Of a stretch of 64,000 nucleotides of DNA, positions 60,609-64,000 are shown in pieces. Position 1 is the stretch's first letter; every line of letters starts with the position of its first letter. The translations under genes were made by a program, and so were the position numbers. The DNA is from Whitmania pigra (Eukaryota > Annelida > Clitellata > Hirudinida > Haemopidae): assembly GCA_021613335.1 (NCBI GenBank), contig JAJTWR010000443.1, positions 184,501-248,500 on the forward strand, read 5' to 3'. A model generated the notes under the pieces. The model did no database searches and was not told the origin of the DNA. It saw only the letters and a program-made list of their open reading frames with translations.

Positions 60609-61968
60609 CTAGGCAGACTTCATGTGCCGGTTGAAATCATCTTCAATACGGATTCTGTTACGTCCAGAGTTACTGTTGTTGTTGTTGTTGTTGTTGTTGC
60701 TGCTGCTGTTGTTGCTGTTGTTGATGGCGCCATTGTTGTCAACGTCCCCAAACTCCACGTAACTGGAAAGAACGGCGCGATTGTCTCCTGCGTAACTGGA
60801 TGAAGGTGATGACGACGACGATGCTGATGAAATCCTGCTGAGTCGTTCTTGTTGATTACTGGAAAAGATGGAAGAGGATGATGGAGGAGATGGCTGGAGA
60901 TTCGAAGAAGTCCAACATTCCATGATTTCTTCTTCTTGAAGTCGTTTCGATTTTGCTCTCCTGTTTTGGAACCATATTTTCACCTGGACATTTGACATTC
61001 AATGAACGAAAATTATATATTCACTTCACTTTAATTCAACATTTTACTTCGGCAACAGTGTTGAATGAACAGCAATAAATAATCTTTTAATTTTGGATTT
61101 TAAACAAATTTTACTTAAATTTAATTTAATGAAACAAATCACAAAAAGTAATTTAGAAACGGGATTTGTAAGCTGTTATTGTCAAATGCTTACATAACCG
61201 TGATTCTAAATCGATCAAGTTGGCTGTATTTAGTTTATTCGAGGTTAAATCAATACAAAATGTTCTTTATAGATAACCAAAAAGATTTTAGGATAAATAT
61301 ACTTTCAAGCAAATGATAAAACTCCATCAAAATATACTTTCAAGCAAATGATAAAACTCCATCAAAATATACTTTCAAGCAAATAATAAAACTCTATTAA
61401 AATATACTTTCAAGCAAATAATAAAACTCCATCAAAGGCTCACCTGATTCTCATCGAGTCCCAAAGACACAGCAAATTCGACCCTTTCCGCGGCATTCAA
61501 GTACTGCCTCTTCTTGTACTTGCACTCGAGCATTATCAACTGCTCCACAGAATATGAAGTTCTTGGCTTCCTGTTTGGACGATGTCGTCGAAGGAGATGC
61601 CTCTGTTGAAGGTCAAAGTTCAACTTGGTGTCGGGTTGGGGGTGACATCTGTCGGGGGTTGTTTTGGGTTGGTGAGGGTTGACGACGTTGTTGTTTGGGT
61701 TGGTCGTGAATTGGTCGCCACTTTCATTTCTTTTTGTCCAGTTGTTCAGAGGCAGGAATCTGTTGTCTTGGAATATTGTGTTCTTGGGTTCTAAGATCGC
61801 AGTGGGTGGCCGATGGAACGAGGAATACGGGAGGGACCACTGAATCCTTGTGTGGTCCTTGATTTCCACGCTTGGAGTGGCAAGAAAGTTTAAGATTGGA
61901 TGGAAGAAAGGGGGAGGTGAGATTTTTATTGGAACTGGAATGATCACGTGATGCTGGTCCAAATCTTC
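60609..61968 (-). CDS. Msx: Msx-like homeobox transcription factor (5' end not found)
   Basis: Msx proteins are homeodomain repressors used in patterning. Two minus-strand exons are clear: about 61968-61444 and 60983-60609, splicing CAG|GTGAGC to CCAG|GTG in phase. The homeodomain reads NRKPRTSYSVEQLIMLECKY, KKRQYLNAAERVEFAVSLGL, DENQVKIWFQNRRAKSKRLQ, followed by EEEIMEC. NRKPRT at the start and NRRAKSKRLQE-E at the end are diagnostic of Msx, but the middle is divergent. The C-terminal exon encodes Ser- and Asn-rich runs from a (GTT/GCT)n tract at 60670-60725 and ends RHMKSA. The upstream frame is open to a stop at about 61980 but has no ATG before the homeodomain, so a first exon is missing upstream; an acceptor at gttgaag|attt near 61968 is possible. 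I did not find an eh1 repression motif. Confidence 0.88.
60668..60726. repeat. Trinucleotide repeat encoding an Asn/Ser run in the Msx-like gene
   Basis: gttgttgtt and gctgct units on the plus strand read as Asn and Ser codons on the minus strand (NNSSSNNNNNNNNSNS). This is a coding repeat likely to vary in length between individuals. Confidence 0.85.
61296..61436. repeat. 35 bp tandem repeat, 4 copies, in the Msx-like intron
   Basis: Four tandem units of aaatatactttcaagcaaat followed by g/aataaaactccatca. Units 3 and 4 share caaataataaa while 1 and 2 have caaatgataaa. The array abuts the 3' end of Msx-like exon 1 (donor at 61443). Confidence 0.93.
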
Positions 61969-62996
61969 AACAATTTAATGGCAATATTTATTAATAATTA
62001 TGAATTTCATTGTGACAAAATGAATCTTTTTAACTGGACGTTGATGATTATGATTTTAATGCATGATGCATGGTTCGATATGATCAGACACGTCAATGAG
62101 CTGAGGCAGACAAGATCTCGTATTTATTCGAAAAGTTGATAATGATATAATGATAGTAATATTAATGATAATGATATTAATGGGATAATGATATGATAAT
62201 GCTTAAAGAATCTTTCGCAATTTCTTCTTTATGGCAAACATTTTCTGCACTTTCCAGTGAGTGAATATGCAACCTTTTGAAATGAAAACTTGGTGCAAAT
62301 GGATGATGACTGCGGATTATTACAAAAAATAATCACTTTTTGGGTCACATTCAGGAATCAAAAGGTACTATCCTATGGAGTTTTCTAGTGTGAGTGTGAA
62401 GTTTCACCGGATTAATTAGAATAATTTGTTAAAACAAGTTTTTAAATGTTTATTAAAATGTTCGACTTCGAATTGAATTCCTTGCAATCTTATGACTTTT
62501 TAACCACATGGGATTCGGTAAATTGTGACATAATTTTTCTTTATTGCGATGTCGGAATGTTTTTATTGTATTATGGAAGCCACAATTAAATCTTTATCAA
62601 TTGTCATCGTCATCACTATCACTAGCAATATCATATCACGACAGACAAAACTTTCCATGAGAAACATGAAAGACAAAGCGTTACATCAGCATGTGAGAAT
62701 GTAATATAAACCATCAAAAATTAATAAACTTTAGAATTCATATTTTTTATTAAATATTAATTATCTGTGAATAAATCAGTAAAAAAGATATAAATGTAGC
62801 ACTTCCTTATAAATTTAAAAAAAAATTTCCGACCAATTAGAGACTGGGTGATTGCAGTATTGTCCTAATTTGGTGCTATTTATAGTTTACAATGTCTTGA
62901 GAAGCATTAAAATCGATTCGTGAAATAAGAACGAAATAATAAGAACGAGTTGGTTTTTATGGTTGTTGTTTTTTTTTTTGTAATGACAACGACAAC
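61969..62996. other. Spacer upstream of the Msx-like gene
   Basis: AT-rich, expected to hold the missing Msx first exon or promoter. Simple aatgatgat runs occur at 62140-62200. No exon with a start codon and matching splice phase could be supported. Confidence 0.4.
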
Positions 62997-63033
<37 letters not shown>

Positions 63034-63440
63034 GTGATGATAATGGTGATGATGACGAGACGACGACGACGATGACAGTGATGATGATGATGACGAGACG
63101 ACGACAACGATGATGATGATGATGATGGTGATGATGGTGACGAGACGACGACGACGATGATAATGATGATGATGACAGCGAAAACGACGACGATTAAAAA
63201 AAGTATAATGGTTTTGAAAAATAATTGATCAATGCACATAATGGTCATCACTACCATCACAAACATCATCATCATCATCATCATCAACACCCACAAAAAC
63301 ATTGAATGTCAAACTACTAACTCTGCCTTTTCGGTATTTCTGCCAATATGTTGTTGATCGAATACGACAAGAAAGTCGATGATGATGACGATGATGGCGG
63401 TGATGATGACGATGATGGGATGGAATCCATGACGTCATCC
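62997..63440. repeat. Second GAT/GAC microsatellite region
   Basis: (GAT)n, (GAC)n and mixed tracts at 62997-63190, then CAT runs at 63260-63290 and GAT/GAC at 63376-63420. It is more degenerate than the one at the left edge. Open frames through it are low-complexity and not genes. Confidence 0.93.
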
Positions 63441-64000
63441 CTAGAAATCCCTTCTGGGGTTATGTTTTCTCTGCGCATGTCAGCTGTTAGTCCTTAAGTT
63501 TGAAAGTGGATTCCATTCCACTCATCAGTTACAGTAATTCAAAAGTCATTAATTATTTACTATCTGTTACAAGCGATTGGGAGGTCTAATTAATTCATGA
63601 AAGGCGTGGCTTTCATAGATTATTGGTCATCCTCAGAAGATTGACAGCTGACGATATGGACTTGATTGGAATCCGGAGAAACTAATTATTAAGTAAAATT
63701 TATATCTCAGTTCGTTAGAACAATTGACAGTCCAATATTAAAATTAATATTTATTTCTTTACATAGTTCAAAGTTTACTTTATCATGTCATGTATGTTAG
63801 CAGCCTTTAAACTTAAATATTTTTCTACGTTCTCATTCAACTATTTCCAATTCAGAAATTTATTTGCATTATTCACACAGAATATTTACATAGAAATTGT
63901 AAACAAAATACTGGGGGTGGCGAGTTAACCGAGATCAGAAGATGCACGGATGTCATCTGAGGACTATTTTTGCTTTTCTACTTTTCAAAAACCAATCTCA
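63441..64000. other. Right-edge sequence, nothing recognised
   Basis: There is no supported exon or repeat. The string cagctgttagt and scattered TAAT motifs are not enough for a call. Confidence 0.4.

Noticed and set aside
63229..63438. Minus-strand frame with His runs at the right edge
   Set aside because: It is driven by the GAT/GAC repeat tracts, with low-complexity residues and no domain.

Overview
This is a 64 kb piece of an intron-rich, AT-rich animal nuclear genome. The gene set (USP30, epsinR/CLINT1, galactocerebrosidase, MSH2, ribosomal protein eL24, an alpha-2-macroglobulin family protein and two ANTP/NK-type homeobox genes including an Msx-like one) is metazoan. The short introns, microsatellites and divergent homeodomains point to an invertebrate; I cannot place the phylum, although a sponge or another early-branching or fast-evolving lineage would fit. 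No bacterial, viral or CRISPR-type system is present.

Layout. 1-13.4 kb is repeat-rich: a GAT microsatellite, a broken intronless copy of the splicing factor PLRG1 (minus strand), a decayed mariner-type transposase with a PHD-finger-like remnant beside it, and a 7.5 kb foldback element (about 5869-13416). The foldback has long terminal inverted repeats whose inner parts are tandem arrays of a ~124 bp unit. A 1.36 kb hAT element with an 8 bp target duplication is nested in its right arm. 13.4-21.8 kb holds USP30 (plus, 11 exons) tail-to-tail with an unrecognised 1355-residue protein (minus, 3 exons, one of 3.8 kb) carrying PP1-docking motifs. 21.9-27 kb has possible minus-strand exons, a second hAT element and an inverted-repeat MITE. 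27.2-46.3 kb is a run of four plus-strand genes, CLINT1, GALC, MSH2 and RPL24, with a hAT MITE in a CLINT1 intron and a CR1/L2 LINE fragment between GALC and MSH2. 48.9-56.4 kb is an alpha-2-macroglobulin/TEP-family gene with a good TATA box; its thioester motif has been lost. 58.6-62 kb holds two convergent homeobox genes. 62.9-63.4 kb is another GAT microsatellite.

The exon structures of USP30, CLINT1, GALC, MSH2, RPL24, the A2M-like gene, homeobox gene 1 and the PP1-docking gene were worked out by hand. In each, the exon phases join without a break and the spliced length is a whole number of codons (484, 591, 673, 915, 154, 1492, 211 and 1355 residues). The genes are mostly unrelated housekeeping and lysosomal functions rather than one pathway. 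The exceptions are the two homeobox genes, which look like neighbouring paralogues of an NK-type cluster.

The observations most worth following are the thioester-less A2M protein, the foldback element with satellite-filled arms and its nested hAT, the convergent homeobox pair, and the large single-exon PP1-docking protein.
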